Position numbers and translations under genes: made by a program. The notes beneath the pieces are model-generated. The model searched no databases, had not been told where the DNA came from, and saw only the letters and a program-made list of their open reading frames with translations. Positions 13,809 through 21,228 of a stretch of DNA of 36,245 bases are shown here, in pieces; the first letter of the stretch is position 1; each line of letters starts with the position of its first letter. Origin of the DNA: Nocardia amamiensis NBRC 102102 (GTDB lineage: Bacteria; Actinomycetota; Actinomycetes; Mycobacteriales; Mycobacteriaceae); the NCBI RefSeq assembly GCF_001612745.1, contig NZ_BDBA01000129.1:1-36245 (forward strand). Direction: 5' to 3'.

Positions 13809-14843
13809 TCAGCGGTTGCTGAGCAGCACCTCGGCGATCTGAATCGTGTTGAGGGCGGCGCCCTTTCGCAGGTTGTCGCCCGAGATGAACAGGGCGAGAC
13901 CGCGACCGTCGGGGACGCCGGGGTCTTGGCGGATGCGGCCGACGAGGGAATCGTCGACACCGGCCGCGGCCAATGGGGTGGGCACGTCGACCAGCTTGAC
14001 GCCGGGGGCCTTGGCCAGGATCTCCTTGGCGTGCTCGACGGAGAGCGGCTCGGCGAATTCGGCGTTCACCGACAGCGAGTGGCCGGTGAACACCGGGACG
14101 CGCACGCAGGTGCCGCTCACCGCGAGATCCGGGATGCCCAGGATCTTGCGGCTCTCGTTGCGCAGCTTCTGATCCTCGTCGGTCTCGCCGGAGCCGTCGT
14201 CGACCAGCGAACCGGCCAGCGGAAGCACGTTGAACGCGATCGGCGCGACGTACTTGTTCGGCGGGGGGAAGTCGACGGCGCGGCCGTCCTGGGTCAGCTT
14301 CTCGGCGTCATCGATCACGGCACGCGCCTGGCCCGCCAGCTCGTCGACACCGGCCAGGCCGCTGCCGGACACCGCCTGGTAGCTGGACACGATCAGGCGG
14401 CGCAGTCCCGCGATGTCGTGCAGCGGCTTGAGCACCGGCATCGCCGCCATGGTGGTGCAGTTCGGATTGGCGATGATGCCCTTGACCAGATTGCGCGTCT
14501 GCTCCGGGTTGACCTCGCTGACCACCAGCGGGACTTCGGGGTCCTTGCGCCAGGCCGACGAGTTGTCGATCACGGTGACACCGGCCGCCGCGAAACGCGG
14601 AGCCTGCACCCGGGACATGGTGGCTCCGGCGGAGAACAGCGCGATGTCCAAGCCGGACGGATCGGCGGTCTCGGTGTCCTCGACCACGATCTCGCGGCCG
14701 CGCCACGGCAGCGTCTTGCCCGCCGAACGCGCCGAGGCGAAGAACCGCACCTCGTCGGCGGGGAAGTTGCGCTCGTCCAGCAGCTTCCGCATGACAGCGC
14801 CGACCTGTCCGGTCGCGCCGACGACTCCTACCCGAATCCCCAT
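13809..14843 (-). CDS. asd: Aspartate-semialdehyde dehydrogenase
   Basis: 344 residues. It reduces aspartyl phosphate to aspartate semialdehyde with NADPH, the branch to lysine/diaminopimelate, threonine, methionine and isoleucine. The NADP fold is VGATGQVGAVM (8-18). The active-site Cys129 is in NPNCTTMAAMPVL, and the substrate/His region is VPVFTGHSLSVNAEF near residue 250. The length is normal. It starts three bases after the ask stop (TAG GCC ATG), so the two are one operon, as in mycobacteria and corynebacteria. Confidence 0.97.
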   Translation of the reverse strand: MGIRVGVVGATGQVGAVMRKLLDERNFPADEVRFFASARSAGKTLPWRGREIVVEDTETADPSGLDIALFSAGATMSRVQAPRFAAAGVTVIDNSSAWRKDPEVPLVVSEVNPEQTRNLVKGIIANPNCTTMAAMPVLKPLHDIAGLRRLIVSSYQAVSGSGLAGVDELAGQARAVIDDAEKLTQDGRAVDFPPPNKYVAPIAFNVLPLAGSLVDDGSGETDEDQKLRNESRKILGIPDLAVSGTCVRVPVFTGHSLSVNAEFAEPLSVEHAKEILAKAPGVKLVDVPTPLAAAGVDDSLVGRIRQDPGVPDGRGLALFISGDNLRKGAALNTIQIAEVLLSNR

Positions 14844-14846
14844 GGC

Positions 14847-15380
14847 CTATCGCCCCGTTCCCGCGTGGACCACCGCGACCTCGTCGCCGCCGAGGTCGAA
14901 CGCCTTGTGCAGCACCTTGACCGCCTCGTCCAGTTCGGTGTCCTTGACCAGCACCGAGATCCGGATCTCCGAGGTGGAGATCAGATCGATGTTCACACCC
15001 GCCTTGGCCAGCGCCTCACAGAACGTGGCGGTGACCCCGGGGTGGCTCTTCATGCCCGCGCCGACCAGCGAAACCTTGCCGATGTGGTCGTCGTAGAGCA
15101 CCTGGGAGAAACCGATGTCGGCCTGCCGCTTGGTCAGCATCTCGACCGCGCGGGCGCCCTCGGTCTTCGGCAGCGTGAAGGTGATGTCGGTCTTGCCGGT
15201 CTCGACCTTCGAGATGTTCTGCAGAACCATGTCGATGTTGATCTCGGCGTCGGCGACGGCGCGGAACACCTTGGCGGCGTAGCCCGGCTCGTCCGGCAGC
15301 CCGACCACGGTCACCTTGGCCTCGCTGCGGTCATGTGCGACGCCGGTGAGGATTGCTTGCTCCAAGGGGATGTCCTCCAT
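14847..15380 (-). other. Probable internal start in ask giving the beta (ACT) subunit
   Basis: An in-frame ATG at 15380 (Met245, MEDIPLEQAILTGVA) would give a 177-residue ACT-domain polypeptide. In Corynebacterium the ask gene makes an alpha subunit and an in-frame beta subunit starting at the equivalent place, which is the basis for this call. A GGA lies shortly before the ATG but the ribosome site is modest. Confidence 0.45.
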
Positions 15381-16112
15381 CGATCCAGAAACGTAGGTGC
15401 CCCGCTTGTCGGTGTAGGACGAGCGCACATGCACGGGCACGTTGTAGCGGCGGGCGTATTCGACGCAGCGCAGCATCAGCACCTTGGCGCCGCAGGCCGC
15501 CAGTTCCAGCATCTCCTCGTAGGAGACCTGCTCGAGCCGCTGCGCGTCGGGCACGATCCGCGGGTCGGCGGTGAAGACGCCGTCCACGTCGGTGTAGATC
15601 TCGCAGACGTCCGCGTTCAGCGCGGCGGCCAGCGCGACCGCGGTGGTGTCCGAACCGCCGCGGCCCAGCGTGGTGACGTCCCTGCTGTCCTGGCTGACGC
15701 CCTGGAAGCCAGCGACCAGCACGACGAGGCCCTCGTCGAGCGCGTCCCGGACCCGGCCGGGGGTCACGTCGATGATCTTGGCGTTGCCGTGCGCGCCCGT
15801 GGTGATCACACCTGCCTGCGAGCCCGTGAACGAGCGCGCCTCGGCGCCGAGGGAGTGGATGGCCATGGCGACCAGCGCGTTGGAGATGCGCTCACCGGAG
15901 GTGAGCAGCATGTCCATCTCGCGGGCGGGCGCCGCGGGCGCCACCTGCTGGGCGAGATCGAGCAGTTCGTCGGTGGTGTCGCCCATGGCGGAGCACACGA
16001 CCACCACGTCGTGGCCCTGCTTCTTGGTCTCCACGATCCGTTCAGCGACGCGCCGGATACGCTCGGCGGTCGCTACCGAGGATCCTCCGTACTTCTGAAC
16101 CACGAGAGCCAC
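14847..16112 (-). CDS. ask: Aspartate kinase (aspartokinase)
   Basis: 421 residues, the length I recall for actinobacterial LysC/Ask. It phosphorylates aspartate, the first step of the aspartate pathway. The kinase domain starts VVQKYGGSSVA and contains TTLGRGGSDTTAVALAAAL (148-166). Two ACT domains follow from about residue 260 (VTVVGLPDEPG, INIDMVLQN, VSLVGAGMKSHPGVTATF) and are the expected site of lysine/threonine feedback. The GTG at 16112 was chosen because GGAGG lies eight bases upstream and it matches the family N-terminus. An internal start near residue 245 probably gives a separate regulatory subunit. Confidence 0.96.
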   Translation of the reverse strand: MALVVQKYGGSSVATAERIRRVAERIVETKKQGHDVVVVCSAMGDTTDELLDLAQQVAPAAPAREMDMLLTSGERISNALVAMAIHSLGAEARSFTGSQAGVITTGAHGNAKIIDVTPGRVRDALDEGLVVLVAGFQGVSQDSRDVTTLGRGGSDTTAVALAAALNADVCEIYTDVDGVFTADPRIVPDAQRLEQVSYEEMLELAACGAKVLMLRCVEYARRYNVPVHVRSSYTDKRGTYVSGSMEDIPLEQAILTGVAHDRSEAKVTVVGLPDEPGYAAKVFRAVADAEINIDMVLQNISKVETGKTDITFTLPKTEGARAVEMLTKRQADIGFSQVLYDDHIGKVSLVGAGMKSHPGVTATFCEALAKAGVNIDLISTSEIRISVLVKDTELDEAVKVLHKAFDLGGDEVAVVHAGTGR

Positions 16113-16156
16113 GACAGGGTCCTCCAAGATCGACAACAAACTGGTAACAGTCATCC

Positions 16157-16162
16157 AGACTA
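16157..16162 (-). promoter_or_regulatory. Possible -10 box of the ask-asd operon
   Basis: TAGTCT on the minus strand, 45-50 bases before the ask GTG. No clear -35. The same hexamer is the -10 proposed for the cholesterol-oxidase-like gene. A CGGGCCG/CGGCCCG hairpin (16233-16252) lies further upstream, between ask and the divergent yjbQ gene. Confidence 0.3.
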
Positions 16163-16276
16163 CCGGCCGGGTGCCAGCGGTTTTGCCGATACCTACCCGG
16201 CTTGTGCAAAACCCCACAGCCGCATCCGATCCCGGGCCGGACGCGCGGCCCGCGCGCGATGCGAGACCATGAGGGT

Positions 16277-16690
16277 ATGAAGAGCACGCTGCTCGAGGTG
16301 AGAACGGGCCACAGCGAGGTGGTGCAGGACATCACATCGCAGTGCGCGACATTCGTCCGCGAAGCGGGTGGCGACGGGCTGCTGCACATCTTCGTCCCGC
16401 ACGCCACCGCGGGGATCGCGATCATGGAATTGGGCGCACGCAGCGACGACGACCTGCTGGCCGCGCTGCGCGATCTGCTGCCCGCCGACGACCGATGGCG
16501 GCACGCGCACGGCTCCCGCGGCCACGGGCGCTCCCACGTGATGCCCGCGCTGATCCCGCCGTACGCGACGGTCCCGGTGCTCGGCGGGAAGCTGGCCCTC
16601 GGCACCTGGCAGTCGATCGCGCTGGTCGATCTCAACGTAGACAACCCGGACCGGCAGGTACGGCTGTCGTTCCTCTCCGACGCCGGCTGA
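16277..16690 (+). CDS. YjbQ family protein (UPF0047/TIGR00149)
   Basis: 137 residues, the whole length of this small conserved family, which has been linked to secondary thiamine-phosphate synthase activity. The conserved metal-site His pattern is visible: HATAGIAIME (about 43-52), HGRSHVMPALIPPYATVPVLGG (about 82-103), and GTWQSIALVDLN near 110-121. The ATG at 16277 follows GAGGG closely; an upstream in-frame ATG at 16202 would add residues absent from the family. It is divergent from ask and ends six bases from the convergent RibD-C-like gene. Physiological role is uncertain. Confidence 0.9.
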   Translation: MKSTLLEVRTGHSEVVQDITSQCATFVREAGGDGLLHIFVPHATAGIAIMELGARSDDDLLAALRDLLPADDRWRHAHGSRGHGRSHVMPALIPPYATVPVLGGKLALGTWQSIALVDLNVDNPDRQVRLSFLSDAG

Positions 16691-16696
16691 TCTGGC

Positions 16697-17272
16697 TCAG
16701 GCCCTGCTGAACCAGCTGACCTGAACGCCGCCGCTGAGCTGCCTGCGCTCGGTCGGCCGGAACTGCGTGGGACGGAACTCGCCCGCGAACCCGGGGACGC
16801 CGGTGCCCGCGACCACGGGATAGCTCTTGATCACCAGTTCATCGATCTCCTCCAGCAGCGCTGCGGCGAACTTGCCGCCGCCTGCCAGCCAGATGTCCAT
16901 GCCGTCCTGTCGCTTGAGTTCGCGGACCAGCCCGACCGGATCGCGCTCGACCAACTCGACGCTCGGATCTTCGATCCGGCCCAGCGTGCTGGACACCACG
17001 TACTGCTTCATGTGCGCGTACGGACTGGTCACGCCGATGGCCAGCGCCGGATCGTAGGTGCCGCGACCCATCACCAGCGTGTCGAATTTCTGGTTCGGCG
17101 CGTCCACGTCGAGCCCGACGTGCGGGCGCACATGGGTGGGCAGGGTCTCGGGATACTCCGCGCACACCCATTCCCACATGTCGTCGGCTACCGGGTAGAA
17201 GTCGATTTCGCCATTCGGGCCCGCGATGTAGCCGTCGAGTGAAAGACCGACGAAGTAGACGAGTTTTCGCAT
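16697..17272 (-). CDS. Dihydrofolate-reductase-fold (RibD C-terminal) protein, paralogue 1
   Basis: 191 residues, stand-alone RibD-C/DHFR-like oxidoreductase. Seen: N-terminal VYFVGLSLDGYIAGPNGEIDF, a VMGRGTYDPA dinucleotide-loop motif near 68-77, and DIWLAGGGKFAAALL near 126-140 with the family's GGG loop. These small proteins are widespread in actinobacteria and their reactions are mostly unknown; they should bind NADPH. AGAGG precedes the start by six bases. It lies 32 bases downstream of a paralogue of identical length, with which it probably forms an operon under the divergent TetR. Confidence 0.9.
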   Translation of the reverse strand: MRKLVYFVGLSLDGYIAGPNGEIDFYPVADDMWEWVCAEYPETLPTHVRPHVGLDVDAPNQKFDTLVMGRGTYDPALAIGVTSPYAHMKQYVVSSTLGRIEDPSVELVERDPVGLVRELKRQDGMDIWLAGGGKFAAALLEEIDELVIKSYPVVAGTGVPGFAGEFRPTQFRPTERRQLSGGVQVSWFSRA

Positions 17273-17304
17273 GGGATACCTCTTTCTCTGGATTCGGTCG
17301 GCGG

Positions 17305-17880
17305 TCAGGCGCGGGTGAACCAGGTGACCTGCGCACCGTTGCCGAATTCCCTGCGCTGAACCGGAGTGAACAGCGTCGGACGGAACGCGCCGGAGAACAC
17401 GGATATGCCGCCGCCTGCGACAACGGGGTAGCTCTTGATGATCATCTCGTCGATTTCGCCGAGCAGTTCGGCGGCGAGCTTGCCGCCACCCACCAGCCAG
17501 ATGTCGCCGCCCTCGGCCCGCTTCAGCCCCCGGACGAGCTCGACGGGGTCGCGCTCGACCACCTCGACGGCCGGATCGTCGACGGAACCGAGCGTGCTGG
17601 ACACCACGTACTGCTTCAGGTGCGGGTACGGGCTGGTCACACCAAGGGACAACCCGGGCTCGTAGCTACCCCGGCCCATCACCGCCGTGTCGAACCGCTT
17701 GTTCGGCTCATCCACCGCCATTCCAGCCTGTGCGCGCAGGAAGCCCGGCACGAACTCCGGGTATTCGCCGATAGCCCAGGCTGTCATCGCATCGTCGAGC
17801 GGGTAGAAGTCGTACTGCCCCTCAGGACCCGCGATGTAGCCGTCGAGGGACACGCCCACGTAGTAGACAAACTTTCGCAT
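17305..17880 (-). CDS. Dihydrofolate-reductase-fold (RibD C-terminal) protein, paralogue 2
   Basis: 191 residues, same length as the downstream paralogue and roughly 60% identical by eye (shared SLDGYIAGP, LGVTSPY/IGVTSPY, KQYVVSSTLG, IKSYPVVAG). The start at 17880 (MRKFVYYVG) mirrors the paralogue; an ATG six bases upstream is also possible. It is the first gene of a two-gene unit divergent from a tetR, with palindromic sites in the intergenic region. The pair looks like a local duplication kept intact, suggesting two related substrates or a heterodimer. No specific reaction can be named. Confidence 0.9.
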   Translation of the reverse strand: MRKFVYYVGVSLDGYIAGPEGQYDFYPLDDAMTAWAIGEYPEFVPGFLRAQAGMAVDEPNKRFDTAVMGRGSYEPGLSLGVTSPYPHLKQYVVSSTLGSVDDPAVEVVERDPVELVRGLKRAEGGDIWLVGGGKLAAELLGEIDEMIIKSYPVVAGGGISVFSGAFRPTLFTPVQRREFGNGAQVTWFTRA

Positions 17881-17911
17881 ACCCATACCGCCTGACTCGT
17901 TGTACTCTGTT

Positions 17912-17938
17912 CGTAGTGATTTGAAATGTAGTACTACG
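17912..17938. promoter_or_regulatory. TetR operator between tetR and the RibD-C-like pair
   Basis: CGTAGT (17912-17917) and ACTACG (17933-17938) are perfect inverted arms. Inside lies a perfect 10-bp palindrome, GTAGTACTAC (17928-17937). The site is centred in the 74-base divergent gap, so one regulator could control both directions. Confidence 0.55.
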
Positions 17939-17954
17939 ACTGGAGTGGTGTCAA

Positions 17955-18533
17955 GTGCGGACCAACCCGGAACGACGACAGGCGCTGGTGGACGCGGCGA
18001 TCGAAGTTCTCGCGCGCGACGGCGCACGCGGACTGACCTTCCGCGCGGTGGACAAAGAGGCCGCGGTACCGGCGGGCACGGCGTCGAACTACTTCGCCAA
18101 TCGCGACGACCTGCTGACGCAGGCCGGCGGCCGCTTCTACGAGCGGCTACAACCGAGCGAAGAGACCATGGCCAAGCTGACCGACGGGCCGAAGAACCGA
18201 GCGAACATCATCGAGCTGATGCGGGAGACGGTCGGGCGCATCGAGGCGTTTCGCACCGGCTACTTGGCCCTGCTCGAATTGCGCCTGGAGGCGACCAGGC
18301 GACCGGAACTGCGCGCCGTGCTGAGCGAGCGGGTGCGCAAGGACATCGAATTCAACGTGCGCAACCACATCGAGTCCGGCATGCCCGGCGACGAGAAATC
18401 GGTGCTGCTGCTCTACTTGGCGCTCAACTGGCTGATTGTCGATCGGCTCACCCTGCCCGAGGTGTTCACCGAGGAACAGAGCCAGGCATTGATCGAGGCC
18501 GCCGTCGAGCGGGTCATCGGCGGAGACGACTGA
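17955..18533 (+). CDS. TetR-family transcriptional regulator
   Basis: 192 residues with a clear N-terminal HTH (LTFRAVDKEAAVPAGTASNYF, about 31-51). The C-terminal part ends in a hydrophobic stretch, LLLYLALNWLIVDRLTLP, typical of TetR dimer/ligand domains. The GTG at 17955 (MRTNPERRQALVDAA) is the family-typical start. It is divergent from the two RibD-C-like genes and separated from them by palindromic sites, so it is very probably their local regulator, likely a repressor; this is inferred from arrangement only. Confidence 0.9.
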   Translation: MRTNPERRQALVDAAIEVLARDGARGLTFRAVDKEAAVPAGTASNYFANRDDLLTQAGGRFYERLQPSEETMAKLTDGPKNRANIIELMRETVGRIEAFRTGYLALLELRLEATRRPELRAVLSERVRKDIEFNVRNHIESGMPGDEKSVLLLYLALNWLIVDRLTLPEVFTEEQSQALIEAAVERVIGGDD

Positions 18534-18561
18534 ATCGACACCCCATAGCTTCACGGAATGG

Positions 18562-18590
18562 TTGTGACGCGCAGCACTCCGTTCGATAAT
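18562..18590 (+). promoter_or_regulatory. Promoter giving a leaderless DUF1918 transcript
   Basis: TTGTGA (18562-18567) and GATAAT (18585-18590) are separated by 17 bases. The ATG at 18597 starts six bases after the -10. This places the upstream in-frame ATG (18558) before the promoter and rules it out. Confidence 0.6.
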
Positions 18591-18596
18591 GGGGCG

Positions 18597-18782
18597 ATGA
18601 TCGCACATGTAGGAGATCGACTCTGCGTACACGGACACGTGGTGGGAGAAGTGGATCACCTGGCCGAGATCATCGAGGTCCGCGGCCCGGACGGGACGCC
18701 GCCCTACTTGGTGCGCTACTCCGACGGTCACGAGTCCTTGATATATCCGGGACCTGATGCGGTGGTCGAGCCCGCCAACTGA
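18597..18782 (+). CDS. DUF1918 domain protein
   Basis: 61 residues, the entire DUF1918 domain: IAHVGDRLCVHGHVVGEVDH, then IIEVRGPDGTPPYLVRYSDGHESLIYPGPDAVV. It is an SH3-like small beta-barrel protein common in actinobacteria, of unknown function, often found as a single gene. The start follows a well-formed promoter by six bases, so the message is leaderless. It is separated by 63 bases from the tetR and is not obviously functionally linked to it. Confidence 0.9.
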   Translation: MIAHVGDRLCVHGHVVGEVDHLAEIIEVRGPDGTPPYLVRYSDGHESLIYPGPDAVVEPAN

Positions 18783-18844
18783 ACGCCACGCCGGACGAGC
18801 GCTAGGCGGCTACTTCGCCTGCGCTCGGCCCGGCGCGGGTCCGA

Positions 18845-19192
18845 TCAGGCCCGACGCGTGCGGAGGCGCGTCAGCGCGAATGCAACGATGCCCGCGATCA
18901 GCACCTTGCCGGCCGTCTCGATGATCGCGGTGACGTCCACAGCCGGGTGCCAGGTGAGTCGACCGTCGCGCAGCACGTACGCGCCGACGGGCCTGGCGGC
19001 CAGACCGAATCCCACTCCTTCGCCGCCGCCCTCCCCTTCGGCGTCTTTGCCACCGCCTCCGCCCCCACCCCCGCCGCCTCCGACGCAGGCGGCGGGAATG
19101 ATCACTGCCCCATCGGATTCGTACGGCTCCCCGTAGACCCGGCGCACCGTGAACGTGTCCCGCACCTGCGCCAGCAGTTCGGCGTACTTCAT
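18845..19192 (-). CDS. GerW/YtfJ-family protein
   Basis: 115 residues. The family was named from a Bacillus spore-germination protein, but homologues are common in non-sporulating actinobacteria, where the role is unknown. Order: helical N-terminus (AELLAQVRDTFTVRRVYGEPYES), the core strand VIIPAACVGGGGG, an unusual run of 11 glycines (about 39-49), the GFGLAARPVGAYVLRDGRLTWHP domain, and a C-terminal transmembrane helix VLIAGIVAFALTRLRTRRA. GGGAGG five bases before the ATG fixes the start. It is divergent from the SRPBCC gene. Confidence 0.9.
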   Translation of the reverse strand: MKYAELLAQVRDTFTVRRVYGEPYESDGAVIIPAACVGGGGGGGGGGGKDAEGEGGGEGVGFGLAARPVGAYVLRDGRLTWHPAVDVTAIIETAGKVLIAGIVAFALTRLRTRRA

Positions 19193-19454
19193 GACAACCT
19201 CCCACCCGTACCGAGGGCGTCGGACAGCGACGCTCTTTCCGATCCGATCGTATGCGAGCGGGCTGAGCGCGAGCCCTTCCGCGCGAAACCTGCTACTCGG
19301 AAGTTGTTCGGACAGTGGCCAATCCCCGATCTCGAGCAGATAACGGCATGTTATCCAGGGTAATCCAGAATCGGTGTCAGCGGTCAGGTTGACGACGCCG
19401 ACAAATGGCGGCCACAATCGGCCGACTTGTCCACCCGGGGGTCGGAGGTATGCC

Positions 19455-19913
19455 ATGCGCACCAAAACAGACATCCGATTCTTCGTCGACACCGACCCCG
19501 CGCAGGTCATGGACGCCCTGATTGCCGTGGAATCACTACCGGACTGGTCATCCTCCTACAGCGACGTGCGGGTCGCGACGCGCGACCGGTGGCGCAGGCC
19601 GCTGCGCGTCTTCGTCCGGGCGGAGCTGCTCGGCAGCGGGGATCTGCAAGTGCTGGAATACGATTGGACCGACGGCCGGTGCTCGTGGGTCGTCGCCGAC
19701 AGCACTCGCGGCGTGCGGGGCGGCGGCTGGTTCGAGGTGTCCGACCGCGTCGACGGCACGCATGTCTGGTACCACGTCGAGCTGTATCTACCCCTCCCGA
19801 TTCCCGGATTCCTGCTCAAACGCACCGTCCGCAAGGCCAATGAAGTAGTGGTGGAGTGCTTCATCGAGTTCGCCGAGCGTTTCCCGGAACCGGAAAACTA
19901 TCAACACATATAG
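19455..19913 (+). CDS. SRPBCC (polyketide-cyclase-like) protein
   Basis: 152 residues, single START/SRPBCC hydrophobic-pocket domain. Typical features are the N-terminal strand TDIRFFVDTDPAQVMDAL, LPDWSSSYSDV, a central WVVADSTRGVRGGGWFEV, and the long C-terminal helix preceded by LPIPGFLLKRTVRKANEVV. Such proteins bind lipids or aromatic ligands, and some are cyclases or coenzyme-Q binders; no reaction is implied. The ATG at 19455 is preceded by GGAGG with six bases spacing. It lies 103 bases before ltrA on the same strand, so co-transcription is possible. Confidence 0.85.
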   Translation: MRTKTDIRFFVDTDPAQVMDALIAVESLPDWSSSYSDVRVATRDRWRRPLRVFVRAELLGSGDLQVLEYDWTDGRCSWVVADSTRGVRGGGWFEVSDRVDGTHVWYHVELYLPLPIPGFLLKRTVRKANEVVVECFIEFAERFPEPENYQHI

Positions 19914-20016
19914 CCAAAGCGAATAATTGCCCGCGGCGCTGCGCTCTGCGCGAAATTGCCTGCCCCGGCAAGTAGCGAACCAGCACCGGACCGGCCGGAG
20001 TGCGACGATAGGCACC

Positions 20017-21228
20017 ATGATCGGTACCAAACGGGTTCGGTTCCAGCCGGTGGCGGAAGACGCATCGGTAACCCAGCTCGAGCTGTTCTTCGACCTCGTG
20101 CTCGTCTTCGCGTTCACCATGGTCGCCGGCCTGGCCGCCGAGGAGACCAGCGCGAAGAACATGCTGCGCGCCTTGCTGGTGCTCGGGGTGACGTGGTGGC
20201 TGTGGATCGCGTACTCCTGGCTCGGCAACGTGGTTCGCGCCGACGAGGGCATCGCACGGCTCGCGATGTTCGCCGCGATGGGCGGCGGCTTCCTGGCGGC
20301 GCTCACCATTCCCGAGGCGTTCGCCGACAAGCCCGGCGGCTGGTTCGGCCCGCTGGTCTTCGCCATCGCCTACCTGATCGTCCGGTTGGTACACGTCGGG
20401 ATGTTCTGGCTGGCCAGCTCCGAGGACTCCCAACTGCGGAACCAGGTGCTGCGCTGGGCGCTCGGCTCGATCACCATCGGCACCACGCTGCTGGTCGTCG
20501 CCGCGATGACGTCCGGCCGTGCGCAGATCGCGCTGTGGATCGCCGCCATCGCGGGCGACTACCTGTGGACGCTGTTCGCGGGGACCGATTGGCGGTTGAA
20601 TTCGGCGCGACACTTCGTCGAGCGGTACGGGCTGATCATCATCGTCGCGCTCGGTGAATCCATCGTCTCGATCGGCATCGGAGTGGCGGGGCTGCCGATC
20701 TCCTGGCCGATCGCACTCGGCTCGATGCTTGGCCTGGCCATTTCCGGTCTGCTGTGGTGGGCGTATTTCGACGTGGCCGCCCTGTCGGTGGAACACGAAC
20801 TCGCGCGCGCTACCGGCGCGCGGCAGATCAAGATCGCAACGGTTTCCTACACCTTCTGGCATTTCCCGATGATCGTCGGGATCATCGCGCTGTCGCTCGG
20901 GCTGAAGAAGGTGCTCTACTACGTCGGCGACTCCTCGCACCACACCCTGAAGGACGCGCTCTACGGAATTCCGCTGTACTCCCTCTACGGCGGCGTCGCG
21001 CTGTACTTGATCGCGCTCGTGGGGTTCAAGCACTACGCCACGGGCATCGTCACGGTGCCCCGAGTGGTCGCCGCGGCGGTGCTGCTCGCGCTCATCCCGG
21101 TGGCCTGCGCGCTGCCCGCGCTGGCATCGCTGTCCCTGCTGTGCGTTGTCCTGATCGGGCTGATCGCTTGGGAGACCGTCCGATTCGCGCAGCCGAGGGA
21201 CGAGATCAGGCACGCGGCAGCCGCGTGA
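20017..21228 (+). CDS. ltrA: Low-temperature-requirement A (LtrA) family membrane protein
   Basis: 403 residues with about 11 transmembrane helices. The family hallmark is the first helix VTQLELFFDLVLVFAFTMV (near 19-37) and the later GLIIIVALGESIVSIGIGV. HFVERYG precedes it, and HFPMIVGIIALSLGLKKVL occurs in the second half. Named from Listeria cold growth; the biochemical role is unknown. The ATG at 20017 starts at the family's usual N-terminus; there is no clear ribosome site, and a weak -10-like GACGAT lies seven bases before it. The last 23 bases overlap the convergent ion-transporter-like gene. Confidence 0.92.
   Translation: MIGTKRVRFQPVAEDASVTQLELFFDLVLVFAFTMVAGLAAEETSAKNMLRALLVLGVTWWLWIAYSWLGNVVRADEGIARLAMFAAMGGGFLAALTIPEAFADKPGGWFGPLVFAIAYLIVRLVHVGMFWLASSEDSQLRNQVLRWALGSITIGTTLLVVAAMTSGRAQIALWIAAIAGDYLWTLFAGTDWRLNSARHFVERYGLIIIVALGESIVSIGIGVAGLPISWPIALGSMLGLAISGLLWWAYFDVAALSVEHELARATGARQIKIATVSYTFWHFPMIVGIIALSLGLKKVLYYVGDSSHHTLKDALYGIPLYSLYGGVALYLIALVGFKHYATGIVTVPRVVAAAVLLALIPVACALPALASLSLLCVVLIGLIAWETVRFAQPRDEIRHAAAA

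Noticed and set aside
13680..16280. An 866-codon open frame on the plus strand
   Set aside because: It is the shadow of ask-asd on the minus strand, whose products are unmistakable. The plus frame has no domain and is typical of high-GC antisense frames.
18558..18596. An upstream start for the DUF1918 gene
   Set aside because: The -35 and -10 boxes (18562-18590) lie downstream of that codon, and family members begin at the later Met.
19861..21213. A 450-codon minus-strand frame opposite ltrA
   Set aside because: The composition (Gln/Arg/Asp-rich, no domain) is antisense-like, while the plus strand encodes a clear LtrA protein.
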